Part shown: in pieces, positions 1 to 15,685 of the stretch
Layout of the letters: every line of letters starts with the position of its first letter
Numbering within the stretch: position 1 is the first letter of the stretch
Source: Anaeromyces robustus
Lineage: Eukaryota; Neocallimastigomycota; Neocallimastigomycetes; Neocallimastigales; Neocallimastigaceae
DNA length: 64,000 nucleotides
NCBI GenBank assembly: GCA_002104895.1
Contig: MCFG01000322.1
Coordinates: forward strand, 1 to 64,000
Direction of reading: 5' to 3'
Made by a program: the position numbers and the translations under genes
Notes under the pieces: model-generated
Seen by the model: the letters and a program-made list of their open reading frames with translations, nothing else
What the model was told of the DNA's origin: nothing
Databases searched by the model: none

Positions 1-294
1 AATGTTCCATTTTTATTTTATATTTGAATTTATTATTAAATGTTATTAAATATTTTAATATTATTTTTATTATTTTTTATTTTTATTAATTTTACATTTA
101 ATGAAAAAAAAGTATAAATATCAGTAAAAAAGTTCAATATTTTTAGTTCCTCACATAAAATAAAATAAAAAATAAAACAATAAAATAAAAAACATAAATT
201 ATTTAATAATATTAAAAAATAAATATTATTATTATTTAAACTAAAAATATAAAAAACAATAATTTAATTTAATAAAAAAAGCATATTTATAAAA
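1..294. other. A/T-only upstream DNA
   Basis: Almost pure A/T sequence with short A and T runs. I see no reading frame, RNA gene or longer repeat. It is presumably the upstream region of the decayed secreted-protein gene that starts at 295; no clear promoter element can be told apart from the background. Confidence 0.5.
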
Positions 295-995
295 ATGAAT
301 TTCAAAACTATTTTCAGTGTTGCTATTTTAGCTTTAGTTGCTTCGTTAATGCTGCTCCTCACAGAAGATCTTTAGAAGATCAAATTGCTACCATCAAGAA
401 GGAATGTAGATCTGATAATGAAGGAAAGGCTATTTTCAAGATGATGATGAATCTTGTTTATGCTTGTCTTCGTGGTTATATAGTAACAAGAAATTTAATG
501 TTGTTACTCCAAACAATTCTGCTTGTTTCTACTTTGATGAAAAGGTTTTCTGTATTGATGATGACCATTCTAACATTGAAGAATGTTCCAAGTCTCATGT
601 TAAATAAATTATGAAATTTGTGGTCGTTACGTTCTTAATTTAACTAGATTCAATGGTCCAAATCACCTTTACGCTCGTCTCAGAAACTATCCAGATAAAT
701 CTAAGATTGAATTAAACCCAAGATTGATGCTGAAGAATGTAAAGAAAATGGTGGTATTCAATTAAAGTATCAAAACGTTTTCCAATACATTTGTGTTTTA
801 CCAGATAGCGGTAAGGAAGATTTAAGTAACAAAATCATTTTAACTGTTGATGAAAAGCCATACTACGTCTACACTGATAACACTAACATTGATTTATGTA
901 TTGAAACTTCTCAAAACTACAACAAAGAACAATGTCTCTTCTTAATCAATTTAATTGGTAAAACTGATAACATCAATGTTAAAACTATTAATTAA
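295..995 (+). pseudogene. Decayed gene for a small secreted Cys-containing protein
   Basis: The ATG at 295 opens a typical signal peptide (MNFKTIFSVAILALVAS: short basic start, hydrophobic core). Further coding sequence follows in shifting frames: a segment with AAPHRRSLEDQ, then SNKKFNVVTPNNSACFYFDE, then YEICGRYVLNLTRFNGPNHL, then an open stretch ending in KTDNINVKTIN and TAA at 993-995. At least four frame changes or stops separate the pieces, so no long open frame exists. Seen: signal peptide, repeated Cys, and GC content clearly above the surroundings. Inferred: once a secreted protein of about 230 residues. I do not recognise the family. Uncorrected long-read indels could mimic decay, since several shifts are single bases. 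Real gene or relic is supported well, function not at all. Confidence 0.6.
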
Positions 996-1149
996 ATGAA
1001 TAATAAATTAAATCAATAGAAGAAATAAACTAATAATAATGATTTTTTAAACAATTTATTAATCAATTTAATAAAATATAATATTTTATAAAATATTATA
1101 TTTTGAAGTTCAAAAAAAATAAAATTAAGAATATGCTAAATAAATTAAT

Positions 1150-1565
1150 ATTATTAAATAATTTATGATCTAAAATAAAAACAACAAAATAAAATAAAAT
1201 AAAAATAAAATAAAATAAAAATAAACAAAAAATAAAATAAAATAAAAATAAACAAAAAATAAAATAAAATAAAAATAAATAAAAAATAAAATAAAATAAA
1301 AATAAAACAAACAAAAAATAAAATAAAATAAAACAAACAAAAACAAAATAAAAAATAAAATAAAATCAAAGAAATAAAAAACTAAATAAAAATAAAAATA
1401 AAAATAAAAATAAAATAAATAAAATAAAATAAATAAAAATAAAATAATTAAAATAAAAGGAATAAAAGAAATAAAAAGAAATAAAAATAAACCAAAACAG
1501 AAACAAAAATAAAATAAAAATAAAAATAAAAAATAAATAAAGTAAAAATAAAATCAGAATAATAA
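1150..1565. repeat. A-rich AAAAT/AAATA satellite-like tract
   Basis: About 400 bp of imperfect tandem AAAAT, AAATA and AACAAA units, nearly free of G on the + strand. The open frames on the minus strand (runs of F, Y, I, L) are by-products of this repeat and not genes. The flanking stretches 996-1,149 and 1,566-2,225 are also A/T-only and hold nothing I can name. Confidence 0.8.
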
Positions 1566-2225
1566 AAAAAATAAAAATGTTAAGGATTAATATATATGGT
1601 ATTCAATTTTTATATGAATAGTTATTGTTAAAGTTTTATATTATTTTTATATTTTAAATATTATTATTATATATTATTTTAACTACATAATAATATTGAT
1701 ATTAAAAGCGACGACAGTTGTTAATATAATTACTTTTATGGTTGTTAAATTACATAAATATTTATTATAATAAATATTAATAATATAATATATGTATGTA
1801 TTAATTGATATATGTACTATATATTTATTACTATCAATTTTTTTTCATTTCATTTATATATTATTCTGTATTATATATTTATTTATTGTTTTATATATAT
1901 ATAAGTACTTAATATTAATTTTGTTTATATTTTATTATCAATTTTATTTTATATTTTATTTGTTTAATAAACTCTTTTTTCCATTAATTTTTATTAAATA
2001 TATTTATTATTTAATTTATATATTTATGATAATACAAAATAGTAAATGACAAATATTTAAATAAACAAAAAAAAAAAAACAAAATATAAAAAAGGAAAAC
2101 AAAAAAAAAAAAACATAATATAAAAAAGGAAAAACAAGAAGACAAAATGAAAATAATAAATAAAAAAGATTCATCAAAAAAAAAAAGAAATTCGTCCGAT
2201 AACTATTATTATAAACAGATTTAGT

Positions 2226-2480
2226 CACTTACTAAAGCCATCTATCTCAATCACCGTACTAAGCGAGTGGTTTTCGTTGCTCTGTTGCCAATCTCACACA
2301 TTATCCACTTCGTTAATAACCTTGTCAAAGGACTTAAAACATCTTTAACGAATGTTAACTCTCAGCACTGACTATCTACATAAGTAAAAACCTTAATCAC
2401 AATCGTATAACTCATACCGTTCTATATTTAGTTGATCAAAAGTTTATCTTACAGATTAACATAACTTAATCCAACTGTTT
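2226..2480. other. Island of normal sequence complexity, unidentified
   Basis: About 250 bp of mixed-base sequence with many C and G, embedded in A/T-only DNA. It has no open frame on either strand and no tRNA shape that I can fold. It resembles in texture the leader regions of the gag-only LTR elements (for example 35,200-35,580), but I cannot align it to them by eye. It could be a retroelement leader relic or a noncoding RNA. Confidence 0.35.
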
Positions 2481-2569
2481 TATACGGTATTTATTCTTTA
2501 TTTATAAAGTGAGTTTTTTTTCAATCAAAAATATAAAAAATAATTATATAAAAATATATTAATTTATTA

Positions 2570-2810
2570 AGATTTCTAATATTGCATTATATTATATTAC
2601 ATTACATTATCTTTATTATTTTATATTTTATTATATTATATTACATAATATTTATTATATTATATTATATTATACTATATTATATTATATTATATTACAT
2701 TATATATTTATTATATTAAATAAATAAATATTATTTCAGAATAATTAAAAAGAAAAAAAATTTTTTTAATAATACCCTACAATTATGTGCATTCATACAT
2801 AATTAATTAA

Positions 2811-2865
<55 letters not shown>

Positions 2866-2866
2866 A
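2570..2866. repeat. ATATT/ATTAC tract followed by a (TAAA)n microsatellite
   Basis: From about 2,570 to 2,725 the sequence is built of TATATTA, ATTACATT and similar short units. From about 2,806 to 2,866 there is a clean (AAAT)n run of about 15 units. No coding signal. Confidence 0.8.
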
Positions 2867-3222
2867 ATATACAAATATAAAATTAATAATATTAATAATT
2901 TAATATATATATATAAAATAACTTCTTTGTTTTTTTATGTTTTATGTTTTTTTATTTTTATTTTTTTTTTAATTATGTTATATAGTAATTTTAATAGATT
3001 TATATTTTAATTATGTATATTCAGTTAAATTTTTAATAGTTATGATATATAATATCAAAAATATTATTTATAATTTAGTTTAAATAGTCTTAATTATATA
3101 AGGAAATTTTAAACTTGCTAATAATTACAAATATTATATTTTTTTTTATATTTATAAATTTGTTAGTTATAAACTAATTTAATATATATATATGTTTAAT
3201 TTATAAATTATAAATAATTATC

Positions 3223-3510
3223 ATTTTTTTTTTGTTAAAAAGGGTTAATGATAGATAAAATATATAATATATAATATATAAGTTATATACATTTAAATGT
3301 ATATAATTTAAATATATACATATTTATTTATGTATAATTTTTTTTAATAGTTAAAAAATAACTTTTTTTTTTTTTTTTTTGTTAAAAAGGTTAATGATAG
3401 TTAAATATATAATATAATATTTAATATTATAAGTTATATACATTTAAATGTATATAATTTAAATATATACATATTTATTTATGTATAATTTTTTTTTAGT
3501 AGTTAAAAAT
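3223..3510. repeat. Tandem duplication, two units of about 140 bp
   Basis: The stretch beginning with a T run, GTTAAAAAGGGTTAATGATAG, and continuing through the palindrome TATACATTTAAATGTATA to TTATTTATGTATAA (3,223-3,359) is repeated at 3,363-3,510 with few differences, the main one being a longer T run at the start of the second unit. It lies downstream of the ABC exporter gene. The rest of 2,867-3,678 is A/T-only sequence with homopolymer runs and no genes. Confidence 0.75.
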
Positions 3511-3678
3511 AAGGAGTTATTATATAATATAATTTTTTATAAAAATAAAAAAAGAAAATAAATAATTTTTTTTTATTTTTTATTTTCTATTTAATTTTTT
3601 TTCCTTTTTTTTTTTTTTTTTTTTCATTTTTTTTTCATTTTTATTTTTTTTATTTAAAATATTTAATTTATATATATT

Positions 3679-6600
3679 TTAATTCATGGTCCATCCTTTA
3701 TATTTTTCTTGAACATCCCATAAACGTCTGTAAAGATTATTATTGTTTATTAATTGATCATGTTTACCTTGTTCAACAATAGAACCATTTTCTAATACAA
3801 CAATATTATCAGCTTCTTTTATTGTCTTTAAGTGATGAGAAATAACAATAACTGTACGACCAATAATTAAATCAGAAATAGCTTTTTGAACTTCTACTTC
3901 GTTTTCTGGATCAAGTGAAGAAGTAGCTTCATCTAAAAGAACTACTGGTGAATTCTTAAGTACAGCTCTAGCAATAGATATTCTTTGTTTTTCACCACCA
4001 GATAAAGTACAACCACCTTCACCTACCATTGTATCATAACCTTTTGGAAGTTTCATAATAAAGTCATGAGCACAAGCTTTTTTAGCTGCTTCTATAATTT
4101 CTTCTTTAGTTGGGTTTTCTTTACCAAAACCAATATTATTAGCAATGGTATCCTTAAAGAGATAAACATCTTGGAATACAATAGAAATATTATTCATATA
4201 GAATTCAGGATCAATCTTAGAAATATCTTCACCAGCAAAAGTAATAGTACCTTCATTACAATCATAAAACTTTGATATTAATTTAAGTATAGTAGTTTTA
4301 ACCAGAACCAGAAGGTCCAACTAAAGCGGTCATAGAACCTTGTTTCATTTCAATATTAATATTTTTAAGAGTATATTCATCAGAGGATCTTGAGGTAGAA
4401 GTTTTTTGGTCATCAATATATTTAAAACTGACATTTTTGAAAATAATATCTTTGTTTGGAGTATAATTAACATTAGTAGTACTTCCATTAATGGAATATC
4501 AAGGAATTTAGATACTCTTTTACCAGCAACAGCAGAATAACGAATTTCTGCAATACTATTTAAAGCACGAATTAATGGATCATAAATACGAGAACCAATA
4601 ATTAAAAAGGTAACAAAAGTTGAAACATTAATTTTATTATACTTTAAAAGATAAGCACCAGTAATAATCATAATAGCTAAACCTGAATGAGTAATTGTAC
4701 CAGTTAAACTAACTAATGGACCAATACCAACTTCAAGATTAATAGATTCCTTTTTAAGGTTACGGAAAGCTTTTTCTAAACGTTCAAATCTAGGACCAAT
4801 TAAATTATAAGCTTTAATACAACGAATACCATTCAAATATTCTTGGAAACGAACACTAGCATTAATTTTAGCCTTCATTTGATTAGTAGAAAGTTTATCT
4901 TGAAGTGAAGTAGCAAATAAAAGAATAAGAGAACCTAATAGGAATGGAGCAAAAGCAGCTAATGCTAAACGCCAATCAATGAAAATTAAAAAGAAGAAAG
5001 AAATAATTGGTATTGCAAGACTACTAAAAATCTGAGGTATCATATGAGATGAAGCAGTTTCAATAGTATTAAAATCATTCATTAATATATTTGCCATTTC
5101 ACCTGGATCCTTATCATAAATTGTACCTAATGGAAGACGACGAATATGTTCAGCTAATTCCATTCTACCAGAAGCTCCAACTAAATAAGCATCACCATAA
5201 CTATGATTATAAGCAGGCTTTTCGAAAAGGTACATAATATAAATAAAGGCAAATAAAATACCACTTATAATCCAAATTTTATTTTTATTTAATGGAGTAC
5301 CTGATCCATCAAAAGCATCAAATACAGTTTGAATAACTTCAATAGTTAAGAAGAATGGAATAACATTAACAATATCTGAAATTATCATGTAAGTGATAGC
5401 CTTATACAATCTTTCTGGGTGACCATAAGTAACATTATATAAAATATTTAAGTTATCAGATAACATTCCATCCTTCTTAGAAATTTTACTTTCACGGCGT
5501 TCAATTTTTAGTGTTTGCTTTTGTGATTCTTCGCTTTTCTTTTCTGAATCTTGATTATCCTCATTATATCCAATATTGAAATCATCGACTGGAGTATTAT
5601 TAGAAGATGATGAATTTTTATTAGAAATATACCATTTCGAAGAATTAATATAGGCATCCCACATATCACTGTAAGTACCATGATTGGCTAATAATTGTTC
5701 ATGTTTACCTTGTTCTTCAATCTTTCCCTTATTAACAACAATAATATTATCAGCAGATTTAATAGTATTTAAATTATGAGCAATGACAATAACAGTTTTA
5801 TCTTTAATAAGTTCCTTTAAGGCTAATTGAATATTATATTCATTTTCTGGATCAGCATAAGCTGTAGCTTCATCTAATACTAAAATTGGTGAATTCTTTA
5901 AAATAGCTCTGGCAATACAAATACGTTGTTTTTCACCACCGGATAAAAGAACACCTTCTTTATCTTCAACACTACCAATAATAGTTTGATATTGATCTGG
6001 TAATTTTTCAATAAATTCATGACATTGAGCAGCTTTAGAAGCAGCAATAACTTCTTCTTTAGTAGCATTTGGTTTACCAACAGCAATATTTTCATAAACA
6101 GTATCATTGAATAAGAAAGTATCTTGGAAAACGAAAGATACAACATCCATAAGATCTTCATATTTAATATCTTTAACATTAATTCCACCAATACAAATTT
6201 CTCCCTTTTCAACATCCCAGAATCTTGGAATTAAATTACCAATAGTAGATTTTCCTGAACCAGAAGGACCTACTAAAGCAGTAATTTTACCATTTTCAGC
6301 TTCAAAGCAAACATCATTTAAAACATTATCAGTGGTTTTAGAATTTTCAGATTTTTCATAATTGAAAGTAACATTTTTGAAAGAAACATTATATTTTGTT
6401 GGAATTTTTGGATGTTCTGGTTCTTTAACAATATCTTCATTTAAAATATTATCAATTCTTTTATTACCTTCATTAATTGTTTGTAAATTAGATACCAACA
6501 TTAATAAACTATAAAGTGGTGTAGCAAGACCAGGACTCATAATAATGAAAAAGACATAATCTAAAGCAAGAGCAATATCTTTTTCATTTCTAGATAATAA

Positions 6601-7485
6601 GAATAAACCTACAGGAATAACAAAAACAGCAAAACATTCAATTAAGGCAAGGAAAAGACAAAAACCATTACGACATATATTACATATTTCCATAGAAATA
6701 TTACGACCAGCTTCTATATCTTCAACTAATTTATGGAAAGAAAAGGCAGTTTTACCAAAAATTTTTACAACAGGAATACCATATACATATTGAACTACAG
6801 TACCACTGATTTTTTCCATAGTATCATAATATTTTTTATATCTACCCATAGATTCTTCATCATACATACTAGAAAATTGGAAAACTACAGCTATAATAAA
6901 TGTAACAAGGCAAATAATGGTTAAGATAACATTATAATGCATAAAAACTCCAACAGCAAATACAACTGTAGCTGCAACTCTAACAATGTCTGGAATAGTA
7001 TGGGCAATAAATAATTCAATATTTTCAACATTTTGTTCTAAAGTTTTACTAATAGAACCAGTAGTAGTTTTACTTAAATAACCTAATGGAAGAAAACCAA
7101 TATGTTCTGAAATACGTACTCTAATATTATAAAGAGTTTCAAAAGCTGCAATGTGAGATAAACCTAAAGCTCCACCTAAAAAGATAACTGACATAACATA
7201 ACAACCTATAGCAATTAAACCCCATTTTACTATAATCTGATTATCTTGTTCAATTCCTAAAGTATCTCTTGTATTATTTGAATAAAATACGTAATTTTTA
7301 AGTAAAACTTCCAAAATTTTATAAACAGAGATATAAGGAATAAGAGAAAAAACAGAACTAATAACAGAAGATATTGAAGAAAAAATTAATAAAATTTTTT
7401 TCTCTTCTGACATTTCCAGAAGTCTTGATATACCAGTTTTAGTATATTTTTTTAAATGTAGCTGATATTTATCTTCAAAACTCAT
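3679..7485 (-). CDS. ABC exporter: two fused half-transporters (TMD-NBD-TMD-NBD), reading frame interrupted twice
   Basis: Membrane ATP-driven exporter, substrate unknown. The ATG at 7485 starts MSFEDKYQLHLKKY. The first membrane domain covers about residues 25-330. NBD1 has Walker A GPSGSGKST (residues 406-414), signature LSGGEKQR (about 512) and Walker B ILVLDEATAYADPENE (about 535). A polar linker rich in S, N, K and E (about 612-680) leads to membrane domain 2 and NBD2, with LSGGEKQR, VVLLDEATSSLDPENE and the H-loop VISHH. NBD1 has AHNL where AHRL is usual. Two frame changes lie near 4,490 and near 4,303, the second inside Walker A of NBD2 where one extra T follows GGT. Open stretches are therefore 4,345-7,485 and 3,679-4,320. 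The DEATAxADPENE form is familiar from bacterial paired exporters of the YbtP/YbtQ kind (established knowledge); a bacterial two-gene origin followed by fusion is inference. The breaks may be real decay or assembly indels. Confidence 0.85.
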
Positions 7486-8912
7486 TTTTTTATCTTTTTT
7501 TATTTTTATTTAATTTTTAATTTTTATTTTTCAATATTTTGTAATTATATTTTTTATTTATTTATTTATTTATTTATTTATACAATATATATATATTTAT
7601 TTATTTAATACAATTTTTTTTTTAAATATTTCTAGTTTTTTTTTTTAAAGTAACTATATTATTAATAGTTTTTACTTTTTGCATTTATTTGTTTTGTTAT
7701 TACTGTAAATACTTTATATATAAGTATCGAAAGTTATAATAATAATGTATAAATGTATAAACTATTTATATTATTATTATAACTTTATATATAAATAATT
7801 ATTTATTTATTATTTATATTTTTTATTTTATTTGCTGCGAAGTCAAAAAAAAAAAAGAAAAGAAAATTCAATACCTTTTTTTTTTTTTTTAGTTTTATAT
7901 GATTTAGAAATGGGTACAAATTATATATAAATATTATTTAATATATATATTAGTTTATATATGTGTATATAATAATTAAATTATCATTTTTTTTTATTAT
8001 TCCTTTATTTAATAAATATCTAAAAGAAATAATTTTTTAAATAAAGGAATAATAAAAAAAAATGATAATTTAATTATTATATACACATATATAAACTAAT
8101 ATATATATTAAATAATATTTATATATAATTTGTACCCATTTCTTTTATTTAATTTTATACCTTTTTTAATCATAATTGCGAATTTTAAATATATTTAAAT
8201 TAATTAATACAATGGAAAAAAACAATTACATTTTTTTTAACGGTTGGATCTACCATTCATATTATTGAAATTTAATATAATTTTAACATTTTTCCTATCC
8301 AAAAAAATATTTAATTAAATTTTTAGATTATTATGGAATTAATAATTAATTTTTTTTTTTAAAGTTTGATTATTTGTCAGATTGAGAAAATAATTAAAAA
8401 TAAATAAATAAATATTAATAAAATTAAAAAAAAAAAAAATTATATATATTATATTGTATGGATTCTAGAAATTTTATTATATCTATAAAAAAAAATTTTT
8501 TTTTTTTTCATATTCTAATTATCAAAAAAAAAAAAAAAACATAAATATTACAAATATTAAAGATGTATTAAATGATAATTATTCACTCTTAACTCTTAAT
8601 CTCTAATATTCTTTTTTAAATAAAATTATTTTAAGAAATATTTTATTTCATCTTATTAATTATTTTCTATTAATTATAATGAAATCTAATGATTTTTTTT
8701 TTTTTAAAAGTTCAAAAATTATAAACTTAAATATAATACATTTATATAACATTCATTTTTTCTTTATGGTATATATTAAATTATTTTTATTAAAAAAAAA
8801 AAAAAATGGCAAAAATAATTTAAAAAATAATATATTACATTTTAAAATATAATAAATTATTATATTTAATATATTTAAAAAATAAATTAATGAGTAAGCA
8901 ATAGAAAAAATA
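7486..8912. other. Intergenic A/T DNA between the ABC exporter and Beclin genes
   Basis: No gene seen on either strand. Contains homopolymer runs, a short (ATTT)n run near 7,556-7,580 and the long inverted repeat listed separately at 7,906-8,143. It spans the upstream region of the ABC gene and the downstream region of the Beclin gene, both on the minus strand. Confidence 0.6.
7906..8143. repeat. Near-perfect inverted repeat, two 107-bp arms with a 24-bp loop
   Basis: The left arm begins AGAAATGGGTACAAATTATA at 7,906 and ends near 8,012. The right arm (8,037-8,143) is its reverse complement with almost no mismatch. The short central loop is 24 bp. The arms are A/T-rich but not simple repeats. 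It could be a small MITE-like element or a stable cruciform; I could not see a clear target-site duplication. Confidence 0.85.
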
Positions 8913-11471
<2,559 letters not shown>

Positions 11472-11661
11472 TTATTTAAAAAAAAATAATCATAAACATA
11501 AAAATTCATAAAATTAAATTAAAATAAAATAATTAAAGTAAATTATATTTCGAAATTAGAAAAAAAATTTCAAAATTAAATTATGATTAATAATCTTTTT
11601 TTATATATTATTTATTCTATTCTATTATTATTATTATTATTAATTATTATTATAATTATTA

Positions 11662-11692
<31 letters not shown>

Positions 11693-12863
11693 TTTAATTC
11701 TATTTATTTATTTATTTATTTATTTATATTTATTTATTGTTATTATTTTTAATTTTTAATATATATTATAAATTTTAAAATAAATAAAAATTTTAATATA
11801 AATTAAAGAAATCTTTTTTTATATTAATGAAAAAAAATTATATATAATATAAATGATAGTTTTTTTTATTATAACTTGGCAATTTTAGTAAAACAAATAT
11901 TATCTTTTTTATTATTATTTATTTAATCATTTTTAATTATTTAATTAGTATTTATTATTGAATTTTAAAAATAATTAACAAAAAAAAAAAAAATTTAATT
12001 TATAAAATATTATCATTTAATATGAAAAAAATTATGATAGAAAATATTTCAATATAAAAGATAATAAATTATATATAAAGATAATAGAATGTGTTATATA
12101 ATAGGTAATAAATTGAAATACACTAATAATATATAAAATATAAATAGATAAATAAAATTAATGAATATAATATAATAGAAATCTAAAATATCTCATATCT
12201 GTTTATTATACATACTCTTAGTCAGCATCCGTAGTTTTTAATAGTTTTTATAAAATACAGAAAAAAATTTTAATAATTTGATAATAATTATTAAATTTTT
12301 TATAAATATATTATGTAATTATTTATTTTTCAATTTTATTTATTTATATTTATATATATATTTTTTATATTAAAAAATAGTTTAAACAATTTTTTTCTTT
12401 AAAAAAATGTATAATTAATGATTTTAAAATGAATAATTAATCATTTAAATTTTAAAGAAATAAATCTTTTTTATTATTATTAGTAAAAAAAAAAAAAAAA
12501 ACATCAAATAAATAAATAAATAAATTAATAAATAATAATTAAAATGATATAATATCTTAAAAATTTGAAGTTTTACATATTCAATTAACAATTAGTGTAA
12601 AGTCGACCTTAATGTTTACAAAAAAAAAAAAAAAAAGCTTATTTTTTATTTATTCAATTCTTTAATTAAATTTTATAAATACTAAAAGATATAACAGATA
12701 TAATAAAGAATAATATAGAATTAAATTGTGTATAATAAATTTTAATATAATTAATAATAAATTAATAATAATTATTTTATATTTATATTAATATTTTTTT
12801 TATTTATAATAATACTTTTTTAATGGATGAATTACAATTATATTTATATTTTAATTTAAGAAT
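11472..12863. other. Divergent intergenic region between Beclin and the ankyrin gene
   Basis: The two genes are transcribed away from each other, so both promoters should lie here. The sequence is A/T-only with (ATT)n and (TTTA)n runs at about 11,625-11,730 and several A runs. The only more complex patch is about 12,190-12,250 (TCTGTTTATTATACATACTC and following), which I cannot identify. No gene seen. Confidence 0.55.
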
Positions 12864-15654
12864 ATGGTATTTATGAATGAAAATATAATTGAAATAATTA
12901 AAAGTGAAGATATATTAAAATTAAGAGACTTTATACAAAAGAATATAAATAATATAAATTTCAGTAAATTATTATATGAAATAGCAGTTATAAATAATAA
13001 TTTGGAAGCCATCATAGTTTTAAAAGAATATGATACCGAAAAAAAGGATATTATTTCATATTTTTATTTCCATAATTTACTTAATTCAAGAATTTTAAGG
13101 TTTATGTTAAATAATGATTTTCACATATCTTCAGATAATTTATTCATTTTTATAAAAGATGAAAGGTGTGATTTATTAAAAGTTATTACTGATTATTATA
13201 TTTATAATAATGTTATAATAATTAAATTACTATTATATAATAAAAATAAGATACCTTTATCAGACAAAAAATTGAAAAAAATAATAACTTGTGAAAAATC
13301 AAAAACAAAATTAGAAGTTGATAAAAAAGATGAAAATGGCAATACACCATTAATTATAGCGTGTCAAAAAGGAAATACTTTTATAGTAAATTGCTTATTA
13401 GACCTTGGAGCAAATGTCAATGAAGAAGGAAGAAATGGTGATACACCCTTGATTATTGCTTGTAAACATAAATATGTTACCATAACAAAAATTTTAATTG
13501 ATCGAGGTGCTAATGTAAATAAAGAAATAATTAATGGATTTACTCCTCTATCTATTGCCTGTTATTGTGGTAATGTAGACCTTGTAAAATATTTAATATG
13601 TCATGGTGCTGATGTGGAGAAAGATGAAAAAAATGGTAATAATATTTTAATTAATGCATGTTATTATAGTAACACAGCAGTGCTAAATTATTTGTTGGAT
13701 TATTATATTAATAATTTGAATAAACAAAATATGTGTTGTATAATAAATAATCAAAATAATCATGGTGATTATCCTTTATTACAAGCCATTAAAGGTCAAA
13801 AAGATAATAATGTTAAATTATTAATTAATTTTGCTATTGAACATAATATTAAATTAAATATTAGTGAAAAAAATAACCAAGGAGATTATCCATTACTCGA
13901 GGCAATCAAATCTAATAATATGACTATTGTTGAATTATTATTTAGGTACGCTAAAGAACAGAATATCGATTTAACTATTAACGTTCAAGATAAGGATGGA
14001 AATTATCCACTTTTAACTGCTATTAATCATAAAAATATTATGGCAGTTTCATTATTATTGAAATATGTTCAGGAAAATAGTATTGATTTTAATATAAATA
14101 ATCGAAATAAGAATGGAGATTTTCCATTATTAAAAGCAATTGATAATAATGAAATTGATATAGTTAGATTATTATTGAAATTTTCACAAGAAAATAATGT
14201 CCATTTAAATTTAAATCAACAAAATAAAAATGGAGATTATCCATTACTTAAAGCCATTAATTCTAATCAAATCATTATAGTAAAATGGATCTTAAAATAT
14301 GCTGAAAAGAACAGGGTTTATTTAAATCTAAATTGTCAAAATAAAAATGGAGATTATCCATTATTGAATGCTATTAGTCCCCATAAATTTTTATTTATAA
14401 AAATTTTATTTAAATTTGCTCGAAAAAATAAACAAAATTTAAATTTAAATAAACAAGATAAAGATGGAAATTATCCATTAATTAAAGCAGTTCAATATAA
14501 TAAAGTAAGTATTATTAAATTATTATTTGATTATGCTAATAAAAATGGTCTTCATTTAATAACTTATGAACAAAATAATATTGGAAATTATCCATTATTA
14601 ATCGCAGTATCCCATCGAAATTCATTAATTGTTAAATTATTATTAGAATATAGTCAAAAAAATAAATTTGATTTAAATATTAATGGAAAAAATAAAATCG
14701 GAAATTATCCACTTTTGAAAGCTATTGAACATAATAATTTAAATATTGTAAATCTATTAATTAATTTTTCTCGGGAATGTCATCTCCACTTAAATCTTAA
14801 TGAACAAAATATTTATGGTGATTATCCAATTTTAAAAGCGATTGAACATAATGAAATTAAAATAATTCAATTATTATTTAACTATGCCAATGAATTTCAA
14901 CTTCCAATTATAATAAATCAACAAAATCTTTTAAATAATTATCCAATATTAATTGCAATGGATGAAAATCATTCCAATATTGAAATTATAAATTTGTTAA
15001 TAAAATATACTATAGAACATCGTATTGATTTAATGATTCATGAAACTAATTTTAATTCAGAACTTTTAGATGCTGTTAAGGAAATAAATTGTCAAATTAC
15101 GGAATTAATATTAAACTTTGTTGAAGAAAATAAAATTAAAAATTTTGTTATGGATGAACAATATTATTTTAGAAATTATTTATTCATGGAAGCTATTAAT
15201 AAAAATAATATTAGTTTTCTAAAATTATTGTTAAAATATACAAAGGATGATTATATTAATATTGTATTTAATGAACAAGATCCCAAAGGTAATTATCCAC
15301 TTCTTAAGGCTGTTATTCATAATAATTTAGAAATGGTACATTTAATATTGGACTATACCAAAGAGCATAATAATAATATTAATTTATTAATAAATAAACA
15401 AAATAAATCGGGATACTCTCCATTATTATGTGCAATTGAAAATAATAACTTTGATATAATTAAGTTATTGTTGGACTATTGTTGTGAAAATCATATTGAT
15501 TCACAAAATAAAAGTATAGCTTATAATTATTTAGTAAATAATATTGCCAATAAAAATAAAATAATTGTTGACAAAAAAACACCACTAAAAATGATAAATA
15601 AAACAGAATTACAATTAGAAATGAATTATAATAATGATAATTATAGTGATAATG

Positions 15655-15685
<31 letters not shown>

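Noticed and set aside
1096-1369. Hydrophobic F/Y/L open frames on the minus strand
   Set aside because: They are produced by AAAAT-type tandem repeats and contain no conserved residue pattern.
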